Source: Geomicrobium sp. JCM 19039
Lineage (GTDB): Bacteria; Bacillota; Bacilli; Bacillales; Marinococcaceae
Direction: 5' to 3'
Length of the DNA stretch: 61,642 bases
Assembly (NCBI RefSeq): GCF_000698145.1
Contig: NZ_BAXB01000022.1
Location: forward strand, 1 to 61,642
The stretch's first letter is position 1. Each line of letters starts with the position of its first letter. A program made the position numbers and the translations under genes. The notes below the pieces were generated by a model. It was given only the letters and a program-made list of their open reading frames with translations. It was not told where the DNA came from and did no database searches. This document shows positions 44,769-55,196 of this stretch, in pieces.

Positions 44769-47267
44769 ATGTTGCAAAAAGGAACGACAGAGGGGAATTT
44801 TGGACGAGCTGTTCCTTACTCAGAGTGGCTCGGTAAGTTAAAACAATTATGGTTACGCTCGGTACAAAAGCTTGAGAAAGGAGCGAATCTTGTTTTTCTC
44901 AAGTGGGGGCTTTTGTTATTCATCGTAGGTGTGATGCTTGGCCGGGCGGCAATTCTCTCCGATTTATATCCATTCGCATTGCCGTTCTTTGCAGCTGTGT
45001 TCGTACTTCGAAAAAACAAAGCCTTACTTGCTGCGACGGCGGTGCTAATCGGAACGATTTGGGGACTAACGTTCAACGTTCCTTATGTACTGGCCGGGTT
45101 GTTCTTATTTCTTGTTTTTTATCAGCTAGTTAGTAAGTACAAAAGCAATACGCGTTGGGCGCTTCCGGCGACCGTGTTTGCCGCCTCATTTATTAGCAGG
45201 CTTGCGATTACGTACTTTACGATGGGTACAGTAAGTCAGTATCACCTATTTATGGGTGCGATTGAAGCTGGATTAGCACTTATGCTCACAATGATCTTTT
45301 TGCAAAGTTTACCTCTATTGTCACCAAGAAGAAAACAACGGGCATTAAAGAATGAAGAGATTGTTTGTTTCGTCATTCTTATTGCGTCGGTAATGACAGG
45401 AGCAATTGGTTGGGTCATCTACGGGTTAGGTGCTGAACATGTGTTAGCCAGATACTTAGTGTTGTTATTTGCTCTTGCTGGAGGAGCAGCGATCGGTTCT
45501 ACTGTCGGGGTGGTGACAGGGCTAATTCTTAGTCTTGCGACAGTCGTGAATTTATATCAAATGAGCTTATTAGCGTTTGCTGGTCTATTAGGTGGTCTAT
45601 TAAAAGATGGGAACAAACTCGGTGTCAGCTTCGGTCTGTTTGTTGGAACGGCACTCATTGCTCTGTATGGGCAAGGGCTTGGCAGTGCAGGCATTACCGT
45701 CATGGAATCGGTTGCGGCAATTGCGTTGTTCTTACTCACGCCTAAAAGTGCGATTCAGTACTTAGCTAAATACGTTCCTGGTACGGTTGAACACTCCCAC
45801 GAACAACAACGGTACATGAGGAAAATTCGAGATGTAACGGCGGCTAGGGTAGAACGGTTTTCAGATCTTTTTTCAACGTTATCATCGAGCTTTACAAACG
45901 ATCGAGAATCCTCACACCTTCAGGATAAGAACGTTGACGGTGATCGATTCCTTGCTGATATTACGTCTTCCACTTGTCAGAAGTGCTTTCGAAAGGAAAC
46001 GTGTTGGGTGGAACGTTTTGATACAACCTATGATCTGATGGGCCAAGTTATGACAGATATTGAAGAAGATGAACGGGTAAGCACTCGGTCTTATGAAAAA
46101 TTAAAACGGCATTGCATCTATCCTGACCGTATTGCGAAAACGATGAAAGAACAGTGGGGGCCTCATGAACTTCGAAAAGTATATGCCCGGCAATTAGAAG
46201 AGAGCCGGCGTCTCGTTGCCGACCAATTGCAAGGAGTATCGCAAGTGATGGGAGACTTTGCAAAAGAGATTCAAAAAGAAAAAGAAGCGCATGAGCAACA
46301 AGAGGAACAAATTCATACTGCGTTACACGACGCCGGCATCGATATTGGACAAGTTGAAGTGTACAACCTCACCCCGCGTGATGTTCGTATTGAAATTGAG
46401 CTTGGGGAGCATCTAGGCATTGAGGAAGCAGAGAAGCTCATCGCACCGATGTTATCGGGGATATTAAGTGATCACATTATTGTCGATGAAGAAGAACGGG
46501 AAAGGGGAGTAGATGCCTTTAGTAAAGTGAGCTTTGTATCGGCGAAAACGTATACAATTGACCGAGGTTCCGCGACGGTTGCGCAAGGGGGGGCGTGGCT
46601 TTCTGGGGACAATCATGCTGCGATGCAGCTTGGGTACGGGAAGTTTGCTGTTGCAATTAGTGATGGTATGGGGAATGGAAAGAAAGCGTACGAAGAGAGC
46701 AAAGCGACACTTAATCTTTTAGAAAACCTGTTGCAATCAGGTATTGATGAGAAAGTAGCCATCCAATCGATGAACTCCGTCTTATCGTTACGAGCGGACG
46801 AAGAAATGTTTTCGACACTCGATTTAACGATGATTGATTTGCAAACGGCAGACACGTCATTTATTAAGATTGGTTCAATGCCGAGTTTCATTAAACGAGC
46901 TGGGCATGTGTTCAGTGTGGAATCTGCAAACTTACCTATGGGCATTATCTCAGAAGCGAACTTTGATGTGGTGACCGAGACGCTACAAGATGAAGATTTA
47001 TTAATTATGATGAGTGATGGGATGTTTGACGGACCGAAGTTTATTGAGAATAAAGAGCGATGGATGAAGCGCATTATTGCTGAGATGGAGACCGATGACC
47101 CGCAAGAGTTATCGGATTTACTTTTAGAAGAGGTCATTCGTGTGAGTGAAGGCACAATTGGAGATGACATGACGGTTGTCGTCACAAAAATTAAAAGAAA
47201 TACCCCTAGGTGGGCAACCATCCCGATGAATAAATGGAAGCCGCCTGTGTATAAGCAAGCCCAGTAA
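44769..47267 (+). CDS. spoIIE: Stage II sporulation phosphatase SpoIIE
   Basis: 832-residue membrane phosphatase that dephosphorylates SpoIIAA and so frees sigma-F in the forespore; it also contacts FtsZ. Residues 45-330 contain about ten membrane helices; a central regulatory region follows, with a cysteine group (CQKCFRKETCW near residue 405). The PP2C domain (about 590-820) has the metal-binding motif ISDGMGNGKKAYEES near residue 637 and SDGMFDGPKF near 755. ATG 44769 follows GGTGGTGGG. The promoter has the 21-base spacer. Confidence 0.96.
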   Translation: MLQKGTTEGNFGRAVPYSEWLGKLKQLWLRSVQKLEKGANLVFLKWGLLLFIVGVMLGRAAILSDLYPFALPFFAAVFVLRKNKALLAATAVLIGTIWGLTFNVPYVLAGLFLFLVFYQLVSKYKSNTRWALPATVFAASFISRLAITYFTMGTVSQYHLFMGAIEAGLALMLTMIFLQSLPLLSPRRKQRALKNEEIVCFVILIASVMTGAIGWVIYGLGAEHVLARYLVLLFALAGGAAIGSTVGVVTGLILSLATVVNLYQMSLLAFAGLLGGLLKDGNKLGVSFGLFVGTALIALYGQGLGSAGITVMESVAAIALFLLTPKSAIQYLAKYVPGTVEHSHEQQRYMRKIRDVTAARVERFSDLFSTLSSSFTNDRESSHLQDKNVDGDRFLADITSSTCQKCFRKETCWVERFDTTYDLMGQVMTDIEEDERVSTRSYEKLKRHCIYPDRIAKTMKEQWGPHELRKVYARQLEESRRLVADQLQGVSQVMGDFAKEIQKEKEAHEQQEEQIHTALHDAGIDIGQVEVYNLTPRDVRIEIELGEHLGIEEAEKLIAPMLSGILSDHIIVDEEERERGVDAFSKVSFVSAKTYTIDRGSATVAQGGAWLSGDNHAAMQLGYGKFAVAISDGMGNGKKAYEESKATLNLLENLLQSGIDEKVAIQSMNSVLSLRADEEMFSTLDLTMIDLQTADTSFIKIGSMPSFIKRAGHVFSVESANLPMGIISEANFDVVTETLQDEDLLIMMSDGMFDGPKFIENKERWMKRIIAEMETDDPQELSDLLLEEVIRVSEGTIGDDMTVVVTKIKRNTPRWATIPMNKWKPPVYKQAQ

Positions 47268-47268
47268 C

Positions 47269-47298
47269 GTATAGGCACCTCCTTTATCGTCAAAGATG
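47269..47298 (+). promoter_or_regulatory. Weak sigma-F-like site before yabS
   Basis: GTATA (47269-47273), 15 bases, GTCAAAGATG (47289-47298); two mismatches to the sigma-F -10 consensus. Listed only because yabT, downstream, is a forespore gene in B. subtilis. Confidence 0.3.
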
Positions 47299-47336
47299 GA
47301 GAAAAGACGATGACTCAGATTAGGGAGGAAAAGAGG

Positions 47337-48077
47337 ATGAGTGCAGGCACGTTACGTCAAATTCTGTTATTAACCGATGGGTGTTCAAATGAAGGTGGAG
47401 ACCCCGCTGCTGTTGCGGCACTAGCAAGGGAAGAAAATATTACGGTTAATGTGATTGGGGTATTAGAAGAAGGAACGTTGAACGAAAAAGCTAGTCGAGA
47501 AATTGAATCAATTGCAGAGTCTGGAGGCGGAATTAGCCAAATTGTCTATATGAAACAGCTTGCAAAAACAGTGCAAATGGTGACGAGACAAGCGATGACC
47601 CAGACACTTCAAGGTGTTGTGAATAAAGAATTATCACAAATTTTAGGGAAAGACCAAGAGTGGGATGAACTCCCACCAGAAAAACGGGGTGAAGTGATGG
47701 AGGTGGTTGACGAGCTCGGCGAGAGTGCCAATCTTGAAGTGGTCATTCTTGTGGATGCCAGTGCGAGCATGCGAAACAAACTACAAACCGTGCAAGAAGC
47801 ACTCGTCGACCTTTCCATATCGATGGATTCAAGAAGTGGAAGCAACCAGTATACGTTGCTCACCTTCCCAGGCAAGAGAAAAGATGTTGAAACGCTCCGA
47901 GGCTGGACGACAGGCATTACAGAGATGACCGGCCTCTTCAATAAAATTGCGGCAGGTGGTATTACTCCGACAGGACCCGCACTTCGGGCAGCCGTCAATG
48001 AATTTCGTACGTTGAAAAGAAGGAGTATGATCTTTGATGGAGAAGATGAACTCGACCTCGAAGAACGAGGCTCCTAA
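47337..48077 (+). CDS. yabS: VWA-domain protein YabS
   Basis: 246 residues. The N-terminal LLLTDGCSNEGGDPAAVAAL and the later VVILVDASASMRNKLQ are von Willebrand A-type strands with the metal-site DxSxS pattern (DASAS). Role unknown; in B. subtilis it is co-transcribed with the kinase gene yabT. ATG 47337 lies after AGGGAGG. It overlaps the yabT start by about 40 bases. Confidence 0.88.
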   Translation: MSAGTLRQILLLTDGCSNEGGDPAAVAALAREENITVNVIGVLEEGTLNEKASREIESIAESGGGISQIVYMKQLAKTVQMVTRQAMTQTLQGVVNKELSQILGKDQEWDELPPEKRGEVMEVVDELGESANLEVVILVDASASMRNKLQTVQEALVDLSISMDSRSGSNQYTLLTFPGKRKDVETLRGWTTGITEMTGLFNKIAAGGITPTGPALRAAVNEFRTLKRRSMIFDGEDELDLEERGS

Positions 48078-49026
48078 TTTACCAAAAGGTCAAAAAATCA
48101 CCGGCAAATGGAACCGAAATAGCTACACAGTCATTCGTCCACTCGGTAGAGGCGCAACCGGAGCGGTATTCTTAGTCGAACAAAATCAACAATATTTTGC
48201 GCTGAAAGTCGGTCATAACAGCATGTCCATTACGTCAGAAGTGAATGTGCTCAAGCACTTTGAGAAGGTCCAAGGGCAAATACTTGGTCCTTCTTTTGTC
48301 GATGCCGATGATCTTTTCGTGTATGGTGAACGCTTCCCTTTTTATGTGATGGAATATTTGCAAGGCACAACGGTGTTTAAACATGTTGAGCGTCATGGGA
48401 AAGAGTGGGCGCCTGTGCTTATCGTTCAGTTGCTTGGGGATTTGTCCCGGTTACACCGAGCCGGTTGGGTGTTTGGAGACTTAAAACCGGACAATTTGAT
48501 CGTGACAGGTCCGCCATTTCGAATCCGCTGGTTGGACGTCGGGGGAACGACAATTAAAGGTAGAGCGGTAAAAGAGTATACGGAATTCTTTGATCGGGGC
48601 TATTGGGGGATGGGTGATCGAAAAGCCGATGAGCAGTATGATCTCTTCTCTGCGGGGATGGTGTTTATCCATCTTTTAAGCAGACAACGGTTTGAGCGAG
48701 ACAAAGACGGGTGGCAGACGATCTCTAAACATATTGAACAACACGCCAGGTTGCGACCGTACCGACAATGGCTAAAGCGTGCACTCACGGGGTATTATAC
48801 GAACGCTGATGATATGAGGGTCGCTCTCATGAAGATGATCCAAACGGCAGAGAGCATGGAGTCAACAACCACGTCCCCCCCTAAAAAGAAAGCAAAAAAA
48901 CCGGCGGCTACGAACACGCGTCGTCCGAAGAAAACCGTGCCGATGGTTGGAATTGTTGATGTAATTTTAGTCATCTCTTTCCTGATCATTACTTCTATTT
49001 TATACTTGGTGGGACAATTGATTTAA
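48037..49026 (+). CDS. yabT: Serine/threonine kinase YabT
   Basis: Hanks-type kinase of 329 residues with a C-terminal membrane anchor (about 303-325). The glycine loop LGRGATGAVFLV is near residue 34, the catalytic lysine in YFALKVG near residue 54, the catalytic loop FGDLKPDNLIV near residue 144 (Gly replaces the Arg of HRD kinases), and the metal-binding DVG near residue 165. A lysine-rich stretch (PKKKAKKPA) before the anchor suits DNA binding; B. subtilis YabT is DNA-activated and phosphorylates RecA. Start ATG 48037, or TTG 48034. Confidence 0.9.
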   Translation: MEKMNSTSKNEAPNLPKGQKITGKWNRNSYTVIRPLGRGATGAVFLVEQNQQYFALKVGHNSMSITSEVNVLKHFEKVQGQILGPSFVDADDLFVYGERFPFYVMEYLQGTTVFKHVERHGKEWAPVLIVQLLGDLSRLHRAGWVFGDLKPDNLIVTGPPFRIRWLDVGGTTIKGRAVKEYTEFFDRGYWGMGDRKADEQYDLFSAGMVFIHLLSRQRFERDKDGWQTISKHIEQHARLRPYRQWLKRALTGYYTNADDMRVALMKMIQTAESMESTTTSPPKKKAKKPAATNTRRPKKTVPMVGIVDVILVISFLIITSILYLVGQLI

Positions 49027-49048
49027 GATCCGGTAAAGGGCGGTCCAA

Positions 49049-49810
49049 ATGACAACGAAAAATGACAGGTTAATTGAACTGTGCCTCACTGCCGGTAAGC
49101 TCATGCTTATGTACGGGGCCGAAACGTATCGTGTGGAAGATACGATGAAGCGGATGGCTGTGGCAGGTGGCATGAGAGACGTGAACAGCTTTGTAACTAC
49201 GACAGGTATCTTCCTGTCGGGCATGCTTGACGATGATGACGATGTGATGCAAATGATTCGGATCGTTGATCGTTTTCAAGATTTAAGCAAAGTAACAGAA
49301 GTGAATCATCTATCTAGAGAATTTGTTTCTGGAAGTATGACAATCCAAGAAGCACGAGCAGAGTTAAAACGCATTGAAAAACAGCCGATGAATTATCCGT
49401 TATGGTTGATTTACCTTGCCTCAGCGGTAGGAGGAGGGGCGTTTTCCTACCTCATTGGCAATTCGATGTTTGATATGTTGCCCGCATCGATCGGTGGTCT
49501 CGTCTCAACGCTTGCACTCGTTTTGTTTCAGCACTACTTGCAAGCAAAATTCTTCTCTGAATATCTCGCCGCCTTCTTTGGTGGAATTACAGCATTAATT
49601 CTTGTTCATTCAGGGTTTGGTACGAATTTGGATCAAATTATTATCGGTTCGGTCATTCCCCTCGTTCCTGGTGTGCCATTAACAAACTCTGTCCGGGACT
49701 TGATGGCTGGTGACCTCATCTCGGGGCTGGCACGTGGTGCTGAAGCTGCACTAACGTCATTATCGATCGCAGCAGGTGTAGCGACTGCCGTTTCATTATT
49801 TATTTCGTAG
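49049..49810 (+). CDS. Threonine/serine exporter ThrE family, larger subunit
   Basis: 253-residue membrane protein of the ThrE/YjjP type. Soluble N-terminal part (residues 1-110) with the family motif LCLTAGKLMLMYGAETYRVEDTM, then five membrane helices (about 118-250) with VIPLVPGVPLTNSVRDLMAGD. With the next gene it should form a two-part amino acid exporter (threonine, serine or a related compound), a family-level inference. It is inserted between yabT and tilS, which are adjacent in B. subtilis. Confidence 0.85.
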   Translation: MTTKNDRLIELCLTAGKLMLMYGAETYRVEDTMKRMAVAGGMRDVNSFVTTTGIFLSGMLDDDDDVMQMIRIVDRFQDLSKVTEVNHLSREFVSGSMTIQEARAELKRIEKQPMNYPLWLIYLASAVGGGAFSYLIGNSMFDMLPASIGGLVSTLALVLFQHYLQAKFFSEYLAAFFGGITALILVHSGFGTNLDQIIIGSVIPLVPGVPLTNSVRDLMAGDLISGLARGAEAALTSLSIAAGVATAVSLFIS

Positions 49811-49826
49811 ACAAGGGGTGTGCAGT

Positions 49827-50270
49827 TTGATTTGGGAACTCATCATTTGCGGAGTTGCAACGATCGCGTTTGCCATTATCTTCAACATTCCTTATCAGCT
49901 GCTTTGGATGATTGGGCTTATTGGGATTACATCTTGGAGCGTGTTTAGCTTCTTACCGGTAACAGGAGTCGGTCCAGTGCCTGCAGCGGCAGTCGCCGCG
50001 TTTACTTCTGCACTCATAAGTCATTGGTGCGCACGAAAGAAGCGGGTGCCGGTCACGACATTCACCATCCCAGGCATTATCCCCCTCGTCCCCGGAGGAC
50101 GTGCATATGAGACGATGTTGGCATTTGTACAAGGGGATTATGTTGAAGGATTGGCTCAAACAGCGGGTACGCTGCTTCAAGCAGGAGCAATTGCAGGTGG
50201 ATTAGCGTTTGCGTTATCGATTTTTTCAATAGGAAGAGGAGTCGGGCAAAGATATGAAACGAATCGATGA
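49827..50270 (+). CDS. Threonine/serine exporter ThrE family, smaller subunit (YjjB-like)
   Basis: About 147 residues with four or five membrane helices and the motif TIPGIIPLVPGGRAYETM, the counterpart of the C-terminal half of fused ThrE. TTG 49827 is preferred (nine bases after AAGGGG); GTG 49818 touches that site. Its end overlaps the start of tilS by 17 bases, so the exporter and tilS are translationally linked. Confidence 0.83.
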   Translation: MIWELIICGVATIAFAIIFNIPYQLLWMIGLIGITSWSVFSFLPVTGVGPVPAAAVAAFTSALISHWCARKKRVPVTTFTIPGIIPLVPGGRAYETMLAFVQGDYVEGLAQTAGTLLQAGAIAGGLAFALSIFSIGRGVGQRYETNR

Positions 50271-51645
50271 TTTTGTTCAGACGAACGATTTAATCACGAA
50301 AGATTCAACGATCATCGTAGCTGTTTCGACTGGCGTTGACTCTATGCTGTTGTTAGAATGGTTGCTCCGACGTGAGTCGTTATATAATATACACATTGTA
50401 GTGGCGCATGCGCATCATGGGTTAAGAGATGCTTCGAATGAAGAATTGTCATTTATTCGTCACTATTGTGAGCAGCGACACATCAAACTATATACGAAAC
50501 ATTTACACGTACATGAAAAACAAAAGGCAAACAACGACGCTGGCCAATCGGTTCAACCATTGGCTAGAGAGCTTCGCTATCAGTTCTTTGAGGAAGTAAT
50601 GGAGAAGGAACGGGCGCATTATATTATGACGGGACACCACGGAGATGACCAAGTAGAAACCGTGCTAATGCGAGTGACGCGAGGGTATAGTGGAGGGGGG
50701 CTAGGCATTCCGAAAGTGCGTGCGTTTGGACGAGGTCAACTCGTACGACCGCTATTATGCTTAGCAAAAGAGGATATTTATGAACTCGCCCGTGCTGAAC
50801 AAATTCCGTGGTGTGAAGATGCATCAAATGAGGATCAACACTATACGAGAAATCGATTCCGTCAGGCAGTTCTACCTAAGCTCAAAGATGAAAACAGGCG
50901 TTTGCATGTATCTTTCCAGCATTTTGTTGATGACTATGAAGAACAAAGGGTATACATAGAAGCTGAGGCGGAAAAAATATTACAACAATGTGTATTTAAA
51001 CAAGAAGAAGGTCACATCCTTCACATTCACCCTTTTCGAATCCACCCTATTCCTTTACAACGGCGGGCGTTTCACTTACTATTGAACTATCTATACCGAA
51101 ACAAAAATGTCTTGGTATCACGGGTACATAGTGATCAATGTCTCCGCCTTTTACATGCCGACCGTTCTTCTGCAGAAATTCAATTGCCGGAAGGTTTGAA
51201 AGTGTCAAGGAGCTACGATCAAATTCGATTTACGTACGGAAAGCCTTTTGCGCAACGGCCACAAGAGACCGTCCGTGTGAATGAATGGCCAACGGTCGTA
51301 CAAACCTCGATTGGCGCGATTACATTTGAACAGACAGAAAAAAGGCGCTCAGCATCGTTGATGGAGTGTCATATTCCTATGGAACACGTGACGGTGCCCT
51401 TGTTTGTGCGATCAAGGTTGCCAGGAGATGTCATTCAACCGAAGGGGATGACTGGCACTCAAAAGGTCAAACAAGTATTTATTGATCAGAAGATACCGAA
51501 AGAAGAGCGAGCAAGTTGGCCGATCATAACCGATGATCACGGGCAAATTATTTGGATTCCGAAGTTGAAGAACAGCACAATCGCAGAAGAGCAATCACAA
51601 TCTTCATACATTCGCATGACAATCCAACGAACCGTAAATCTTTGA
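50254..51645 (+). CDS. tilS: tRNA(Ile)-lysidine synthase
   Basis: Converts the wobble cytidine of tRNA-Ile (CAU) to lysidine, needed to read AUA. 463 residues. The PP-loop AVSTGVDSMLLLEW is near residue 24 (SGGxDS in most homologues, STGVDS here). HAHHGLRD and the MTGHHGDDQVETVLMR motif follow near residues 52 and 125. The C-terminal TilS substrate-binding domains run from about residue 215. GAGGAG precedes the ATG. hpt follows, as in B. subtilis. Confidence 0.95.
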   Translation: MKRIDDFVQTNDLITKDSTIIVAVSTGVDSMLLLEWLLRRESLYNIHIVVAHAHHGLRDASNEELSFIRHYCEQRHIKLYTKHLHVHEKQKANNDAGQSVQPLARELRYQFFEEVMEKERAHYIMTGHHGDDQVETVLMRVTRGYSGGGLGIPKVRAFGRGQLVRPLLCLAKEDIYELARAEQIPWCEDASNEDQHYTRNRFRQAVLPKLKDENRRLHVSFQHFVDDYEEQRVYIEAEAEKILQQCVFKQEEGHILHIHPFRIHPIPLQRRAFHLLLNYLYRNKNVLVSRVHSDQCLRLLHADRSSAEIQLPEGLKVSRSYDQIRFTYGKPFAQRPQETVRVNEWPTVVQTSIGAITFEQTEKRRSASLMECHIPMEHVTVPLFVRSRLPGDVIQPKGMTGTQKVKQVFIDQKIPKEERASWPIITDDHGQIIWIPKLKNSTIAEEQSQSSYIRMTIQRTVNL

Positions 51646-51673
51646 GTAATGGAAACGAGGGTGTTTAAGTTCG

Positions 51674-52215
51674 ATGAGGAATGAAATTGAAGAAGTATTA
51701 ATTAGCGCTGAAGAAATTGAGGAAAAGTGCAAGGAGCTAGGTAAGGAAATTACAGAAGAATATAATGATAAGTTTCCTCTATTGATCGGTGTACTTAAAG
51801 GTGCATTGCCATTTATGGCGACCTAACCCGCTGCATCGATACACATGTCGAAATTGATTTCATGGATGTTTCTAGCTACGGAAATAAAATGAGATCTTCT
51901 GGAGAAGTTAAGATTGTAAAGGATCTAGACGCTTCAGTTGAAGGGCGCGATGTATTAATTATTGAGGACATCATTGATAGTGGTCTCACGCTTAGCTATC
52001 TCGTCAGTTTGCTAGAACACCGTGGTGCTAAGTCGGTTAAAATTGTAACGCTTCTCGATAAACCGGAAGGGCGTAAAGTTGATATTGTTCCTGAGCTAGC
52101 CGGATTTACTGTGCCGGACGCTTTTGTTGTAGGCTATGGCCTTGACTTTGCAGAGCGTTATCGCAACCTCCCCTATATCGGTATTCTAAAACCAGAAATC
52201 TATCAGGACTCTTGA
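51674..52215 (+). CDS. hpt: Hypoxanthine phosphoribosyltransferase (one-base frameshift)
   Basis: Purine salvage enzyme making IMP and GMP from PRPP. ATG 51674 reads normally to [11 protein letters not shown], then the frame breaks at 51818-51820; a second G (ATGGCGGACC) restores [21 protein letters not shown] and the rest, 180 residues, equal to B. subtilis. The PRPP loop [12 protein letters not shown] is near residue 101 and the C-terminal [15 protein letters not shown] is conserved. It lies between tilS and ftsH, its usual place. Confidence 0.94.
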
Positions 52216-52281
52216 TTATGGCTTTTTCATTTAGTGTGATAATATTACCTGTATTGTGTGACAAGCGGGAGGAGGTCTCGA

Positions 52282-54332
52282 ATGAGTCGGGCGGTTAGAT
52301 ATACATTATTTTGGGGTGTCATCGTATTGATCCTTGTTGGGGTCGTTAACATGTTCAACGATGATGTCGGCGATTCAGAAGTGCTGACAACCCAAGAGTT
52401 TTTAGAAGTTCTAGATCAAGATGAAATTGTATCAATGACGGTACAACCTGAGTTAGACGTTTACTTCATTGAAGGTGAACTCGCAGGTGGTACTGAAGAT
52501 GATCCGAATACATTCCAAGCACATATTCTACAATCACAAGTGATTACAGATATGCTTGTTGAAGAGTTTCAAACGAACCTAATCTTATGATGGGGGATTC
52601 TGAGCCTGCCCAAGAATCAGGTGGGTGGCTCCAGTTCTTAACAGCAATGCTGCCGTTTATCATTATCTTTATTCTCTTCTTCTTCCTACTGAGCCAAATG
52701 CAAGGTGGCGGAAGTCGAGTCATGAACTTTGGCAAGAGTAAAGCCAAAATGTATCAAGAAGATAAAAAGAAAGCTCGGTTTAAAGATGTTGCTGGTGCCG
52801 AAGAGGAGAAGCAAGAACTCGTTGAAGTTGTTGATTTCTTAAAAGATCCTCGTAAATTCTCAAACATTGGTGCGAGAATACCAAAAGGTGTGTTGTTAGT
52901 TGGACCACCAGGTACAGGTAAAACCCTACTCGGTCGTGCTGTTGCAGGTGAGGCAGGCGTACCGTTCTTCTCGATCAGTGGTTCGGACTTTGTCGAGATG
53001 TTTGTTGGTGTTGGTGCTTCTCGTGTGCGTGATCTCTTTAGCAACGCGAAAAACAATGCGCCATGTATCATCTTTATTGATGAGATTGACGCAGTCGGCC
53101 GTCAGCGTGGAGCGGGTGTCGGTGGCGGTCACGATGAGCGTGAGCAAACGTTGAACCAGTTGCTCGTTGAGATGGATGGTTTTGATGGCAATGAAGGAAT
53201 TATTATTATTGCTGCGACAAACCGTGCCGATGTATTGGACCCTGCGCTCCTGCGTCCGGGACGTTTTGACCGACAAATTACTGTCGGTGCCCCAGATGTT
53301 AAAGGACGTGCGGATGTGCTTCGTGTGCATGCGAAGAACAAACCGTTGAATGAAGATGTCAAACTTGAAGTTGTGGCTCAACGTACGCCAGGATTCTCAG
53401 GTGCTGACTTGGAGAACCTCTTAAATGAAGCAGCGCTCGTTGCTGCTCGTTCGAATCAAACCGATATTCGGATGGTTCATATTGAAGAGGCGATAGATCG
53501 TGTTGTCGCAGGACCTGCGAAGAAGACACGAGTCATTTCAAAGAAAGAACGAAACATTGTCGCGTTCCATGAAGCAGGTCATACCGTGGTCGGTGTGAAG
53601 CTAGAGAACGCAGATGCAGTTCATAAAGTAACGATTGTCCCTCGTGGGCAAGCGGGTGGTTATGCCATGATGCTTCCTAAAGAAGACCGTTATTTCATGA
53701 CGAAACCCGAATTAATGGATAAGATTGTTGGTTTGCTCGGTGGGCGGGTGGCCGAAGATGTGATCTTCGGTGAAGCGAGTACAGGCGCTCATAATGACTT
53801 CCAACGAGCGACGGCCATTGCCCGTAAGATGGTTACAGAGTACGGGATGAGCGAAAAGCTTGGACCGTTGCAGTTTGGCTCATCAAGTGGCGGTCAAGTC
53901 TTCCTCGGTCGCGACATCCAAAATGAGCAAAACTACTCTGATGCGATCGCATTCGAAATCGACCGAGAAATCCAGTCGATTATTAAAGAAAGCTATGATC
54001 GTTGTAAACAGATTCTTACCGAAAACAAAGATAAACTCGAACTCGTTGCCGAGAAGTTGCTAGAGCTTGAAACATTAGATGCAGAGCAGATTTATTCTCT
54101 TGTTGAGGATGGGAAGTTGCCGGAGAACCATCACTCCAATCAAAAGCAATCTGATGCAATTGAAAGCTCATCAACACAAGATCATGTCGACGATGAGAAT
54201 GTTAAGGTGAACATTCATTCGAAAGAAGAAGAGCCACCTGTTGACGAAGACGTATCTAAAGATGATGAAGCAACAAATGAATCCACTCATGAGGATGAGA
54301 AATCATCAGATGAGGATGACCGAAAGTCGTAA
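52282..54332 (+). CDS. ftsH: ATP-dependent zinc metalloprotease FtsH (one-base frameshift)
   Basis: Membrane AAA+ protease for quality control. Two membrane helices (about residues 8-26 and 113-133) flank an extracellular domain of about 85 residues. The frame breaks at 52580-52587, just before the second helix; one missing base separates the fragments. Walker A GPPGTGKT is near residue 210, Walker [10 protein letters not shown] near 268, SRH region near 315, and the zinc site HEAGH near residue 432. The repaired length is 683 residues (637 in B. subtilis); the extra length is a very acidic C-terminal tail. ATG 52282 follows GGAGGAGG. Confidence 0.95.
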
Positions 54333-54340
54333 ACGATGAA

Positions 54341-54375
54341 GAAGAGGGATGTCATACCGGCGTCCCTCTTTTCTT
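54341..54375 (+). terminator. Terminator after ftsH
   Basis: AGAGGGA pairs with TCCCTCT around a longer loop, followed by TTTCTT. Confidence 0.6.
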
Positions 54376-54405
54376 ATGAATGCTTAGAGGAAACGGGGTG
54401 AACGG

Positions 54406-55196
54406 ATGGAACTTGTCATTGATGTAGGGAATACACATATTGTGTTTGGGGTATACGAGGGTGAAGAGCTCCTTCATTATTGGCGGCTCACGACGAATCA
54501 AAATCGGACTGAAGATGAATATGGAATGCTCATGCAAACGTTGCTACAGAACGAAGGCGTGTCCTCTAAAGATATACGAGGCGTGATGATTTCTTCAGTC
54601 GTTCCTTCGCTCATGTTTGCGCTTCAACATATGACGGAGAAATATTTTCAAACAGAAGCAATGGTTGTCGGCCCTGGAATTAAGACGGGATTGAACATAT
54701 TGTATGATAATCCAAAAGACGTCGGAGCCGACCGGATTGTTAATGCGGTTGCAGCCATTCGTGAATACAAAGCACCGTTAATCATCGTTGATTTTGGAAC
54801 GGCGACAACGTTTTGTTATATTGATGAGCGGGAAAATTATGTAGGTGGGGCCATTGCTCCAGGGATTTCTATTTCAACCGATGCACTGTATTCTCAAGCG
54901 TCAAAACTTCCGCATATTGAAATTCAAGAACCAAAGGCAGTGGTCGGTCGGAATACGATTACGGCGATGCAATCAGGCATATATTATGGGTATGTCGGGC
55001 AAGTTGATGGCATTGTAGGTCGGATGAAAGCAGAAGCTAAACGTAAGCCGCAAGTTATTGCGACTGGAGGCTTGCCCGTATGATCGGGCGCTCCGCGTCA
55101 TCGATTGACATTATTGACCCGTTCCTTACGTTAAAAGGACTCAAACACATCTATGATATAAATGTTAACCGAGACAAAAGGAGAGAAATCGATTGA
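54406..55196 (+). CDS. coaX: Type III pantothenate kinase (frameshift near 3' end)
   Basis: First step of CoA synthesis. ASKHA-fold: the phosphate loop [11 protein letters not shown] near residue 5, the catalytic [11 protein letters not shown] near residue 107, and [11 protein letters not shown] near residue 127. The frame stops at 55083, but one more G near 55074 (TTGGCC) restores GGLARMIG and continues through the family C-terminus [16 protein letters not shown] to a stop at 55194-55196, 263 residues (258 in B. subtilis). The repaired stop overlaps the TTG start of hslO. Confidence 0.93.
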
